A stretch of DNA of 9,465 nt from assembly GCA_017536845.1 (NCBI GenBank), contig JAFWCP010000373.1, positions 1 to 9,465 on the forward strand, in the 5' to 3' direction. This document shows, one piece after another, positions 1 through 7,040 of this stretch. The DNA is from Solobacterium sp. GTDB taxonomy: Bacteria; Bacillota_I; Bacilli_A; Erysipelotrichales; Erysipelotrichaceae. The notes below the pieces were generated by a model. It was not told where the DNA came from. It searched no databases and saw nothing but the letters and a program-made list of their open reading frames with translations. Numbering within the stretch: the first letter of the stretch is position 1; every line of letters starts with the position of its first letter. A program made the translations under genes and the position numbers.

Positions 1-562
1 CCGTGCCCATGGCACTGAAGATCGAAGCGATTTCGACGCCGATGACGCCGCCGCCGATGATGACCAGCGAGTCAAGGTGCTCCGGCAGTCCGGCAAAGAA
101 CGCGTCGCTGTTGACGGCATATTCAATGCCCGGAATCGGCAGCCTGGCCGGCCGCGACCCGGTGCAGACCAGGATGTTCTCACAGCTGATGGTTTCATCA
201 TTGACCTGGACGGTATGGGCATCCTGGATGACGGCATGGCCGCTCAGGATGTCGACCTTCCCTGCTTTCAGCAGGCTTTCAATGCCTTTGCGCAGAGTGT
301 CCACCACATTGTCCTTGCGGGTGTACAGGCCTTTGACATTCAGGGAGAGATTCCCTTCATAGATGTCGTTTTCCTTCCGGAATGCCGCATAGCCGGCGGT
401 GCCGTGGAGCAGTGCCTTGGTCGGGATGCAGCCGCGGTTCAGGCAGGTGCCTCCGAGCAGGTCTTCTTCGACAAGGGCTGTCTTCAGGCCGGCAGAAGCC
501 GCTTTTTCGGCTGCGTGATAGCCGGCCGGGCCGCCGCCGATGATGACAAGATCATATGCCAT
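1..562 (-). CDS. lpdA: Dihydrolipoyl dehydrogenase (L-protein), partial, C-terminus off the left edge
   Basis: This FAD flavoenzyme reoxidises the dihydrolipoyl arm of GcvH using NAD+; here it is the last visible gene of the glycine cleavage operon. The visible 187 residues start MAYDLVIIGGGPAGYHAA, with the FAD-binding GxGxxG at residues 9-14. The redox disulfide motif GGTCLNRGCIPTK follows, with Cys40 and Cys45. A CTGSRP segment (the usual ATG-type FAD motif) lies near residue 146. The second dinucleotide fold, IIGGGVIGVE, begins near residue 170, and the frame is still open at the edge; about 270 residues of NAD, central and interface domains should lie outside. The ATG at 562 is 2 bases after the gcvPB stop, with AAGGGG at 570-575 seven bases upstream. 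A mercuric or glutathione reductase relative is possible from the fold alone, but the operon context makes the L-protein much more likely. Confidence 0.95.
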   Translation of the reverse strand, partial: MAYDLVIIGGGPAGYHAAEKAASAGLKTALVEEDLLGGTCLNRGCIPTKALLHGTAGYAAFRKENDIYEGNLSLNVKGLYTRKDNVVDTLRKGIESLLKAGKVDILSGHAVIQDAHTVQVNDETISCENILVCTGSRPARLPIPGIEYAVNSDAFFAGLPEHLDSLVIIGGGVIGVEIASIFSAMGT

Positions 563-564
563 GC

Positions 565-1968
565 TCATTCCCCTTCATAGCGCAGGACAGGCTTTCGCGC
601 TGCCGTGACTTCGTCCGGCCTGCCGATGACGGTCTTTTCCGGCTTGTGGTGCATGGCAGCCGGGTCGGCCATTGCCTCATCGTAGACTTCCAGGAAGATC
701 CTTGCCGCTTCTTCCAGCGTTTCCCTGCTTTCGGTTTCCGTCGGTTCAGCCATCAGGGCTTCATGGACGATCAGCGGGAAGTACATTGTGGGAGGATGGA
801 TGCCGCGGTCAAGCAGGCCCTTGGCAATGTCCAGGGCCGTAAAGCCCTGCTCCTTGGCTTCCTTTTCGAGGGTCATGACAAATTCATGCATGCAGATGCC
901 GGGATTGGCCATCGTATACTTCTCGCTTAACAGCTTCTTGAAGTAGTTGGCATTGAGCACGGCCGTCATCGCCGCTTCCGGAATGCCTTCTCTGCCAAGC
1001 GTGAGCAGGTATGTCAGCGCCCTGACAACAACCAGGAAGTTGCCGTTGAAGCTGCGCACCCTTCCGACGCTGTGGGCGTGCGTTTCACATTCATCCTCCG
1101 GCAGATAGTCCTGCAGGAAGGCCTTGCAGCCGACGGCACCGGCCCCCGGGCCGCCGCCCCCGTGCGGGGTGGAGAAGGTCTTATGAAGGTTGAGGTGGAT
1201 GCAGTCAAAGCCCATGTCACCGGGCCTGACAACGCCCGTGATCGGGTTCATGTTGGCGCCGTCGTAATAGCAGATGCCGCCGGCTTCATGGATGATCTTC
1301 GTAATTTCGGTGATGTTGTGGTCGAACAGGCCAAGGGTATTGGGATTGGTAAGCATCAGGCCGGCCGTATCTTCGCCCACCGCCGCTTTGAGCGCTTCCA
1401 GATCCACGTAGCCATCCGGGGTGGAAGGGATGCTTACCACCTGCATGCCGTTCATCGTGCCGGTGGCCGGGTTGGTGCCATGGGAGGAGTCGGGCACGAT
1501 GACCTTGGTCCGCCTGGCGTCGCCGCGCATTTCGTGATACTTCTTGATGAGCATCATGCCGGTGAATTCACCATGGGCGCCGGCCGCCGGGGTCAGGGTC
1601 ATGGCATCCATGCCGGTGATCTCGCACAGCATCTTTTCCGTCATGGCGATGACTTCCCTGGCGCCTTTGACCGTTTCCGGATCCTGTTTGGGATGGATCT
1701 GGGTAAAGCCTTCCAGGGAAGCGGTGACTTCGTTGATCTTGGGGTTGTACTTCATCGTACAGGAGCCCAACGGGTAGAAGCCGTTGTTGACGCCGTAGGC
1801 CCTTCTTTCCAGTGCCGAGTAATGGCGGGAAAGGTCGTTTTCACTGATTTCCGGCAGGGCCGCGTCTTTTGCCCGCAGCAGGGAAGCATCGGGTTCATAC
1901 GCAGGAACGTCAAGATCGGCCAGATACTTCATGCTTGTGCCGTTTCCTTTTTCAAATACGAGTTTCAT
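565..1968 (-). CDS. gcvPB: Glycine decarboxylase P-protein, subunit 2 (PLP-binding)
   Basis: This is the C-terminal half of the split P-protein. It carries the pyridoxal phosphate and, with GcvPA, decarboxylates glycine and passes the aminomethyl group to lipoyl-GcvH. The product is 467 residues, normal for the family. It opens MKLVFEK, the usual GcvPB start. The PLP-binding lysine is expected in NLHKTFSTPHGGGGPG, at about Lys263, followed by the glycine-rich loop. GFYPLGSCTMKYNPK near residue 65 and PDSSHGTNPA near residue 160 are also typical. I chose the ATG at 1968 because AAAGGAG at 1976-1982 lies 7 bases upstream and the codon overlaps the gcvPA stop as ATGA. A start at 1974 would leave only one base after the Shine-Dalgarno. 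No frameshift or missing key residue is visible. Confidence 0.97.
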   Translation of the reverse strand: MKLVFEKGNGTSMKYLADLDVPAYEPDASLLRAKDAALPEISENDLSRHYSALERRAYGVNNGFYPLGSCTMKYNPKINEVTASLEGFTQIHPKQDPETVKGAREVIAMTEKMLCEITGMDAMTLTPAAGAHGEFTGMMLIKKYHEMRGDARRTKVIVPDSSHGTNPATGTMNGMQVVSIPSTPDGYVDLEALKAAVGEDTAGLMLTNPNTLGLFDHNITEITKIIHEAGGICYYDGANMNPITGVVRPGDMGFDCIHLNLHKTFSTPHGGGGPGAGAVGCKAFLQDYLPEDECETHAHSVGRVRSFNGNFLVVVRALTYLLTLGREGIPEAAMTAVLNANYFKKLLSEKYTMANPGICMHEFVMTLEKEAKEQGFTALDIAKGLLDRGIHPPTMYFPLIVHEALMAEPTETESRETLEEAARIFLEVYDEAMADPAAMHHKPEKTVIGRPDEVTAARKPVLRYEGE

Positions 1969-3281
1969 GCGCATGCTCCTTTCAGGATGTGGATGACTTC
2001 ATCCATGCTTTCTTTTGTATTCATCTCCGTGGCGCACCACAGGATGTGGTTTTCATCCAGGGCCAGTCCGCCCAGGATGCCGTGTTCATCCAGCAGATGG
2101 TTGACTTCCGCTGCCGGGATCGGGGTTTCGGTGACGAATTCATGGAAGAATTCCCCTTCCCCGTCTCTTACATAGCCGATCTTCGCCAGTTCCTGCTGCA
2201 GGTAATGGGCCTTGGCAAGACACTGCCTTGCCGCGTCCTTGACGCCTTCTCTGCCCATGGCGGAAAGGTATACCGCTGCCCGCAGGGCACACAGGGCCTC
2301 ATTGGAGCAGATGTTGGAGGATGCCTTTTCCCTGCGGATATGCTGTTCACGGGCCTGCAGGATCAGGACATAGGCTGTCCTTCCCTGGTCATCGGCAGTC
2401 TGGCCGACAATACGGCCCGGCAGTTTTCTCATCATATCCTTCTTTGCAGCCATAAAGCCAAGGTACGGCCCGCCATAGCCAAGCGGCAGTCCCAGCGGCT
2501 GGCCTTCGCCCACGCAGATGTCGCAGCCTGCTTCGCCCGGGGTTTTCAGGATGGCCGCCGCAATCGGGTTGACGCCGGCAATGACCTTTGCCTTGACGGC
2601 ATGGGCCATTTCGACAATGGCGTCCATGTCTTCGATGGTGCCGTAGAAGTCTGGCTGCTGGAAATATACGGCCGCAGCCGTGCCGTCAAGCATTTCCTTC
2701 AGCGCTTCCAGGTCGGTGTGACGGTCCTTTTCCGGCACCATCACCACTTCCCCGCCGGCTGCCCAGCTGTAGGTTTCAATGACCCGGCGCACTTCCGGAT
2801 CGGCAGCAGCGGATACCAGGATCCTGTTTTTCTTCCTGTCCCGGCACATGGCGGCAGCTTCCGCCGCGGCCGTTGCCCCGTCATAGACGGAAGCGTTGGA
2901 AACGTCCATCCCGGTCAGTTCGCAGATCATCGTCTGGTATTCGAAGATGTTCTGCAGGATGCCCTGGGAAATCTCTGCCTGATAGGGTGTATAGGCGGTC
3001 AGGAAGGTTTCCTTGGCAGCCACCTGGTCGACGATGGCCGGAATATAGTGATGATAGCTCCCCGCACCGCGGAAGATGCTGTCATAGACCTTGTTCTGTT
3101 TTGCGAGCTTTTTCATGATCCGCAGGACTTCCTGCTCACTGACGCCATGGGGCAGCTCAAGCCCGTCACGCAGGATCAGGTCGGCCGGGACATCCTTGTA
3201 AAGGTCATAGATGTCTGCCAGGCCAAGCTCTTTCAGCATTTCCTGCCTGCTGTCCCTCGATGAGGAAAGATAGTCAGCCAT
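1965..3281 (-). CDS. gcvPA: Glycine decarboxylase P-protein, subunit 1
   Basis: This is the N-terminal half of the split glycine decarboxylase. It forms the heterotetrameric P-protein with GcvPB, which brings the PLP lysine. At 438 residues it matches the family. Family signatures are FRGAGSYHHYIPAIV (residues about 70-84), TAYTPYQAEISQGILQ (95-110) and NASVYDGATA (129-138). A glycine-rich stretch, GLPLGYGGPYLG, lies further on. The ATG overlaps the gcvH stop by one base (TGATG), and AAGGA lies about 9 bases upstream, so translation is probably coupled to gcvH. The gene ends inside the start of gcvPB with a 4-base overlap, which would help equal production of the two subunits. The split arrangement is usual in Gram-positives and Thermotogales, whereas proteobacteria and eukaryotes have one fused protein. 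Confidence 0.97.
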   Translation of the reverse strand: MADYLSSSRDSRQEMLKELGLADIYDLYKDVPADLILRDGLELPHGVSEQEVLRIMKKLAKQNKVYDSIFRGAGSYHHYIPAIVDQVAAKETFLTAYTPYQAEISQGILQNIFEYQTMICELTGMDVSNASVYDGATAAAEAAAMCRDRKKNRILVSAAADPEVRRVIETYSWAAGGEVVMVPEKDRHTDLEALKEMLDGTAAAVYFQQPDFYGTIEDMDAIVEMAHAVKAKVIAGVNPIAAAILKTPGEAGCDICVGEGQPLGLPLGYGGPYLGFMAAKKDMMRKLPGRIVGQTADDQGRTAYVLILQAREQHIRREKASSNICSNEALCALRAAVYLSAMGREGVKDAARQCLAKAHYLQQELAKIGYVRDGEGEFFHEFVTETPIPAAEVNHLLDEHGILGGLALDENHILWCATEMNTKESMDEVIHILKGACA

Positions 3282-3664
3282 CAGGCATCTTCCTTCTCGC
3301 AGAAGGCAATGTAGGCTTCCGCGTCCATCAGTTCTTCATCAAGCGCGGTGACTTCCGCCCGGCAGATCCAGGCGCCGTAGGGATCTTCATTCAGCTTTTC
3401 CGGGGCATCTTCGAGTTCTTCGTTGACTTCGACAATGGTGCCGGCGACCGGGGCGTTGACGTCCGAGTCCGCCTTGACGCTTTCCACATCGCAGAAGGCT
3501 TCGCCGATGTTCAGTTCATCATCTGCGGCCGGCAGGTTGATGTAGACCAGGCTGCCCAGCTTGTCCTGTGCGTAGTCGGTGATGCCGATGAGGTATGTGC
3601 CGTCCTCAGTTTCCTTGATCCATTCGTGTGTCTTGCTGTACTTCAGTTCGTTCGGTGTCTTCAT
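3281..3664 (-). CDS. gcvH: Glycine cleavage system H protein (lipoyl carrier)
   Basis: GcvH is a small cytoplasmic carrier whose lipoyl arm shuttles between the P, T and L proteins. The product is 127 residues, the usual size. The N-terminal motif KYSKTHEW is typical of H proteins. The lipoyl attachment site is Lys64 in DVESVKADSDVNAPVAG, with the expected Glu three residues before it. The acidic composition is normal for the family. The ATG follows the gcvT stop after two bases, with GAGGAG ending 7 bases upstream inside the end of gcvT. No lipoate ligase or lipoyl synthase gene is visible in the window, so the enzyme that lipoylates this protein must be encoded elsewhere, possibly just beyond lpdA. 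Confidence 0.97.
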   Translation of the reverse strand: MKTPNELKYSKTHEWIKETEDGTYLIGITDYAQDKLGSLVYINLPAADDELNIGEAFCDVESVKADSDVNAPVAGTIVEVNEELEDAPEKLNEDPYGAWICRAEVTALDEELMDAEAYIAFCEKEDA

Positions 3665-3666
3665 GA

Positions 3667-4746
3667 TTATTCTCCTCTCTTGTAAAACGGCAGGGCCGTG
3701 ACGACACAGGATACTTCTCTGTTTCTGACCTGCGCCGTTAATTCTGTTCCGATTTCCGCATATGCCTTGTCAACCAGGGCCATGGCATATGCGCCTTTAA
3801 GATACGGCAGGTGGGTGCCGGAGGTCGTATGGCCGACCCTGACGCCGTCCTTGAACAGGTCGACGTGCTCTCTGACCAGTCCCTTGCCGGTGACCTTGAG
3901 ACCAACTCTTGTGATCCTGGGTTCTTCCAGCATGCCTTTTTTGCCGATGAAATCTTCCTTGTTCATCTTGACCGCAAAACCAAGCCCGGTTTCCAGCGGG
4001 GTGATGTTCTCATCCATCTCATGGCCGTACAGCGGCATGGCGGCTTCCAGACGCAGGGTGTCCCTGGCACCTAAGCCGCAGGCAATCAGGCCATACTCCT
4101 TTCCTGCTTCCATCAGCAGGTCCCAGAGCCTGACGCCGTCTTCCGCCCGGCAGTAGAGCTCATAGCCGAATTCCCCCGTATAGCCGGTCTGGGAAATCAG
4201 GCAGTCAATGCCCTGAACATCCAGATGGTCCTTGAAGGAATAGTATCTGTCAGGCAGCAGAGAAACATCCATCAGCTTTGCCATGATGTCGTTGGAACGC
4301 GGACCCTGCAAAGCAATCTGGGCCACGCGGTCGGAGATGTCTTCCAGAACGACATCGCCGAAGACATGTTCCTTCATCCAGGCATAGTCCTTGTCCTTGT
4401 TGGAGGCGTTGACGACGATGAGGTATTTCTCATCATTGTATTTGTAGACAAGCAGGTCGTCCACGACGCCGCCGTTTTCATAGCACATCGGGGAATAGCG
4501 GACCTTGCCTTCCTTCATCTTCGTGTAGTCGTTGGTCAGAAGATGGTTGAGGTTGGCGATGGCATCCTTGCCTTCCAGGGTGATTTCGCCCATGTGGGAA
4601 ACGTCAAACAGGCCGGCGGCAGTGCGCACAGCCATGTGTTCCTTGAGAATGTCGGTATACTGCACCGGCATCAGATAACCCGCGAACGGCACAATGCGGG
4701 CACCCATGCGGACATGGGTATCATACAATACAGTCTTCTTTTCCAT
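3667..4746 (-). CDS. gcvT: Aminomethyltransferase (glycine cleavage T protein)
   Basis: The T protein moves the aminomethyl carbon from H-protein to tetrahydrofolate, giving 5,10-methylene-THF and ammonia. The product is 359 residues. GLFDVSHMGE (about 45-54) and NGGVVDDLLVYK (about 91-102) are GcvT signatures; the conserved catalytic aspartate should be one of Asp96-Asp97. QTGYTGEFGYELY near the middle and GHTTSGTHLPYLKG near the C-terminus are also typical of the family. I chose the ATG at 4746 (MEKKTVLYDTHVRMGARIVPF): AAGGAGGA at 4751-4758 places its AGGAGG core 5 bases upstream. A longer reading from 4788 would start in the loop of the leader terminator and has no ribosome site. It is the first gene of the gcv operon and lies directly behind the riboswitch terminator. 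Confidence 0.97.
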   Translation of the reverse strand: MEKKTVLYDTHVRMGARIVPFAGYLMPVQYTDILKEHMAVRTAAGLFDVSHMGEITLEGKDAIANLNHLLTNDYTKMKEGKVRYSPMCYENGGVVDDLLVYKYNDEKYLIVVNASNKDKDYAWMKEHVFGDVVLEDISDRVAQIALQGPRSNDIMAKLMDVSLLPDRYYSFKDHLDVQGIDCLISQTGYTGEFGYELYCRAEDGVRLWDLLMEAGKEYGLIACGLGARDTLRLEAAMPLYGHEMDENITPLETGLGFAVKMNKEDFIGKKGMLEEPRITRVGLKVTGKGLVREHVDLFKDGVRVGHTTSGTHLPYLKGAYAMALVDKAYAEIGTELTAQVRNREVSCVVTALPFYKRGE

Positions 4747-4761
4747 TTCTTCCTCCTTGTG

Positions 4762-4800
4762 AAAAGAAAACAGAGCACACAAAACCATCTGTGCGCTCCG
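4762..4800 (-). terminator. Riboswitch-controlled intrinsic terminator of the gcv leader
   Basis: On the minus strand CGGAGCGCAC (4800-4791) pairs with GTGTGCTCTG (4780-4771) across a 10-base loop. This gives a 10-bp stem with two G-U pairs. It is followed by TTTTCTTTT, a U-tract typical of a Rho-independent terminator. The first five bases of the stem are the same bases that close P1 of the second glycine aptamer, so the two structures exclude each other. The gcvT ribosome binding site starts a few bases after the U-tract. Confidence 0.88.
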
Positions 4801-4968
4801 TTATGATGACCTGAAAGATTCTTCCGTATGATGCGGAATTGCTTCTTCGGTGCCGGCTGCAGACGGCTTTCCGGAGTATCGTCCCGGTACAGTCCTTCTG
4901 CCTGAAAGTTCGTTCGCATTGCTTCTTCGGCTGCGTCTTATGACCGCTCTCTCCTGCACCGTTCAACC
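4796..4968 (-). ncRNA. Tandem glycine riboswitch
   Basis: Two glycine aptamers lie head to tail in the gcvT leader. Aptamer I contains GGAGAGAGCGG, GCCGAAGAAGCAA and TTTCAGGCAGAAGGAC, all core glycine-aptamer segments. It is closed by CGGTGCAG (4961-4954) pairing with CTGTACCG (4892-4885). Aptamer II contains CTCCGGAAAG, CACCGAAGAAGCAA and CTTTCAGGT. It is closed by CTCCG (4876-4872) pairing with CGGAG (4800-4796), and has an inner hairpin TTCCG/CGGAA. CCGAAGAAGCAAT occurs in both aptamers. The short linker GGGACGATA sits between them, where a leader-linker kink turn is known for this class. Because the closing strand of aptamer II is also the 5' arm of the terminator stem, bound glycine should prevent termination and turn on gcvT-H-PA-PB-lpdA. 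Confidence 0.93.
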
Positions 4969-4996
4969 GATGTGATTGATTCTTTTGTCACTTCAC

Positions 4997-5025
4997 ACTA
5001 TAGCATCCGCAATAGGCAAAAGCAA
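4997..5025 (-). promoter_or_regulatory. Promoter of the gcv operon
   Basis: The -35 box TTGCTT (5025-5020), a 17-base spacer and the -10 box TATAGT (5002-4997) fit a housekeeping sigma-70/SigA promoter well. Transcription would start near 4990, about 20 bases before the first aptamer, and give a leader of roughly 245 bases before gcvT. It lies just after the stop of the small membrane-protein gene, where I see no strong terminator, so some read-through into the leader is possible; the riboswitch would still control it. Confidence 0.8.
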
Positions 5026-5052
5026 CATGAAACCGCTTTCAGAAAGTTTACA

Positions 5053-5475
5053 TCACTTTCCCCTGTGGCTTTCAACATAGTTTCGGATGTCATCGAAAGC
5101 CTCGGGCTTTACATAGATGCCTGTCTTCTGCTTCCCTCTTGTGAAGTAGATGGTGCTGTTCTTACGGGAATAGGAGATGTTTGTGATTCTGCCATAGGGG
5201 ATCAGGGAGCCCATGGAGACAATGCCTTCCGGTGAAAACCCTGATTTCAGCATCCTGTAGACAACGGCCATGGCGATGATGAAGGCCGGCTGGAACCACT
5301 TCATAAAACCGGTGTCGTGCAGAAAGCTCAGCGCTGCCAGCGCCCCAAGCATGACCGTCACCACCAGCGTGCTGCCGTGTGACAGCTCCTTTTCCACCTT
5401 TCGGGAATTGAGGTACATTCTGAGAAAGAGCACGGCAACAGCCGCATCCAGCAGATACTGAAGTATTTCCTGCAT
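5053..5475 (-). CDS. Small membrane protein of unknown function, three predicted TM segments
   Basis: The product is 140 residues. Hydrophobic segments lie at about 5-22, 35-52 and 61-76, the first two separated by a charged KVEKE stretch. A soluble tail of about 60 residues follows, ending YVKPEAFDDIRNYVESH. The tail alternates hydrophobic and polar residues (RITNISYSRKNSTIYFTRGK), like a small beta-rich domain before a final helix. It recalls bacterial PH-like or DUF5673-type tails on small Firmicutes membrane proteins, but I cannot confirm that family. I chose the ATG at 5475 because GGGAGG at 5484-5489 lies 8 bases upstream; an upstream TTG at 5499 would place this site inside the gene. 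The gene has its own promoter, is not in the gcv operon, and nothing in its context suggests a role. Confidence 0.85.
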   Translation of the reverse strand: MQEILQYLLDAAVAVLFLRMYLNSRKVEKELSHGSTLVVTVMLGALAALSFLHDTGFMKWFQPAFIIAMAVVYRMLKSGFSPEGIVSMGSLIPYGRITNISYSRKNSTIYFTRGKQKTGIYVKPEAFDDIRNYVESHRGK

Positions 5476-5531
5476 GATAGTTTCCTCCCTGTCCGGCAAA
5501 GGACTTTCAGCCCTGGTTCAGGCTTCGTCTT

Positions 5532-5560
5532 ATTCTAGCGGTTTCCATGCATGCTGGCAA
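5532..5560 (-). promoter_or_regulatory. Promoter of the small membrane-protein gene
   Basis: TTGCCA (5560-5555), a 17-base spacer and TAGAAT (5537-5532) each match the SigA consensus at five of six positions. The predicted start near 5525 leaves a 5' leader of about 50 bases with a good Shine-Dalgarno. It lies directly after the terminator of the upstream DUF349 gene, so the two genes are separate units. Confidence 0.72.
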
Positions 5561-5579
5561 TCCTGTTTCCCGGGCACGC

Positions 5580-5607
5580 AAAAAAAGGACTGTTCGCACA
5601 GCCCTTT
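5580..5607 (-). terminator. Intrinsic terminator after the DUF349 gene
   Basis: AAAGGGCTGT and ACAGTCCTTT form a 10-bp stem with one G-U pair, closed by a GCGA tetraloop (GNRA type), followed by an unbroken run of T. It begins 8 bases after the TGA at 5616-5618. It is the strongest terminator in the window. Confidence 0.93.
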
Positions 5608-5615
5608 CACGCTTG

Positions 5616-6977
5616 TCAGTCAAGTCTCTTCCTGAGGTCAACGATGTCCTTTTCGAGATTGGCGATGATGTTCTTCTTCTCTTCGATTCTGCGTTCGAAG
5701 CCCTTGACTCTGTTCATATCGTCGGAATCAAAGATTCTGTCATGCAGTTCGTCGATCTGTTGCTTCATCTGCTCAATGGTAGCGGCCTTGCGGTCGATGA
5801 TTTCCTTGAAGCGGGCCTGGTTGGCGTCTCTCTTGGCGCCCCAGAAGGAATCCTTCAGCTTTGTGAATTCTTCCCACAGCTTGTTATTGTCATCTTTTCC
5901 GGAATAGCCGGCTTCTCTCCAGACCTTGTCGAGTTCCTTCATCGTGTCGGTGTTGTCCTTATCGAAGTTGCCGGACTCAACAATCTCTTTGGCCTTGGCA
6001 ATGATTTCCTTCTTCTTGTCGACGGAAGTCTTTCTTGCCGCATCTCTTTCGTTGTAGAATTCCCTTCTTCTTGCAAAGAAGTCACTGCGGACAGTGTTGA
6101 ATTCCTTCCAGAGTTCCTCATCGGCATCGCGGCCGGCGGTCTTGACTGCCTTCCAGGCATCCATCAGGCCGACCATCTTGTCGGTGCTGTCACGCCAGTT
6201 GCGGACATCTTCAGCGATCTTCTTCGCCTGGGCGATGATTTCTTCCTTCTTGCCTCTGTTCTCCGCGTTGCGGGCATCGAGGTTGGCAAAGTATTCCTTG
6301 CGCTTCTGTGTGAAGGCACGTCTTGCCTGGCTGAATCTGCTCCAGAGTTCATCGTCAATTGCCTTGCCGGCGGAGCCGATTTCTCTCCACTTGCCCTGCA
6401 GATTGCCGAATTCTTCCATGGTGGACTTCCATGTTGTTGTGTCGACCAGTGCTTCAGCGGCCGTGACGATTTCTTCCTTCTCGGCCTTGTTCTGCAGCTG
6501 GTCAGCCTTTCTGCGCTCATAGAGCGACAGCTGACGGTTGAGCCTGTCAAGATACTCTTCGTCCTTCGGCGTGTTCCAGTTCTTCATGCCGTCGAATTCA
6601 GCCTTCAGTGCTTCAACAGCTTCATTGTCGGCGCCGTTTCTCATCAGTTCTTCGACTTCGCGGCAGATTGCCTGCTTGCGTCTGAGCTGGTTTTCCATAT
6701 CTTCCAGAGCGGACTCACCATTCTCAGTTCCGAACTCCAGCGCACCGCCGTCACACTGCGGATGCTGCCAGGAGAACATCTGGTAGTTGCCCTCTGTCTC
6801 AATGCCGTACCAACGGCCATGCCCGTCATTTGCACCTTCTTTCGGGTAAACAGGATTTCCGTTTTCATCCTGCGCACCATAGAGGACTTCAACAACCTTC
6901 CCACCGAAGGTATTGTGCTTTCTGGTGCTGATTTTTGCGAACTTTTCGTCGTAACCTTTTAAAGTATTCCAATCCAT
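5616..6977 (-). CDS. DUF349-repeat protein with a distinct N-terminal domain
   Basis: The product is 453 residues, cytoplasmic by composition, with no signal peptide or membrane segment. Residues 1-85 form an aromatic, glycine-rich domain (GHGRWYGIE at 52-60, MFSWQHPQCDGG at 67-78) that I do not recognise. Residues 90-165 are charged and helical. Three DUF349 units follow: Trp197/Trp275/Trp353 and the LW tryptophans 212/290/368 are each exactly 78 residues apart. A coiled coil fills about 395-453. DUF349 proteins are predicted helical-bundle proteins without an agreed function. I chose the ATG at 6977 (MDWNTLKGYD), with GGAG at 6984-6987 six bases upstream. The ATG at 6989 and the TTG at 7070 lack a ribosome site, and the TTG lies in a likely promoter. 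The gene is flanked by its own promoters and terminator, so it is probably monocistronic. Confidence 0.92.
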   Translation of the reverse strand: MDWNTLKGYDEKFAKISTRKHNTFGGKVVEVLYGAQDENGNPVYPKEGANDGHGRWYGIETEGNYQMFSWQHPQCDGGALEFGTENGESALEDMENQLRRKQAICREVEELMRNGADNEAVEALKAEFDGMKNWNTPKDEEYLDRLNRQLSLYERRKADQLQNKAEKEEIVTAAEALVDTTTWKSTMEEFGNLQGKWREIGSAGKAIDDELWSRFSQARRAFTQKRKEYFANLDARNAENRGKKEEIIAQAKKIAEDVRNWRDSTDKMVGLMDAWKAVKTAGRDADEELWKEFNTVRSDFFARRREFYNERDAARKTSVDKKKEIIAKAKEIVESGNFDKDNTDTMKELDKVWREAGYSGKDDNNKLWEEFTKLKDSFWGAKRDANQARFKEIIDRKAATIEQMKQQIDELHDRIFDSDDMNRVKGFERRIEEKKNIIANLEKDIVDLRKRLD

Positions 6978-6997
6978 ATTCTTCTCCATCTCGTAAT

Positions 6998-7026
6998 ATA
7001 ATACTTGATTCTTTAAGACATTACAA
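6998..7026 (-). promoter_or_regulatory. Candidate proximal promoter of the DUF349 gene
   Basis: TTGTAA (7026-7021), a 17-base spacer and TATTAT (7003-6998) lie in a markedly AT-rich stretch. Transcription would start near 6991, giving a leader of only about 14 bases that still holds the GGAG ribosome site. Confidence 0.5.
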
Positions 7027-7040
7027 AGAAAATTTTCGCA

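Noticed and set aside
1072..2175. Plus-strand open frame of 367 residues opposite gcvPB
   Set aside because: Composition shadow of gcvPB; no family match and no start signals.
1869..3263. Long open frame on the plus strand (464 residues) opposite gcvPA and gcvPB
   Set aside because: It is antisense to two clearly recognisable enzymes, its product resembles no family I know, and it has no good ribosome site or promoter. GC-rich third positions of the real genes keep the opposite strand open.
4747..4788. Longer GcvT N-terminus starting MVLCALFSF
   Set aside because: Its ATG is in the terminator loop with no ribosome site; the ATG at 4746 has AAGGAGGA upstream.
4671..4966. Small minus-strand open frames of about 80 residues across the gcv leader
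   Set aside because: They run through the riboswitch and terminator and out of frame into gcvT; the RNA structure explains the sequence better.
5036..5058. Possible terminator after the small membrane-protein gene
   Set aside because: GAAAGT/ACTTTC makes only a 6-bp AT-rich stem overlapping the stop, with no T-run after it.
5547..6962. Plus-strand open frame of 471 residues opposite the DUF349 gene
   Set aside because: It is hydrophobic and internally repetitive only because it mirrors the charged repeats on the other strand. Its start lies in the promoter and terminator gap of minus-strand genes.
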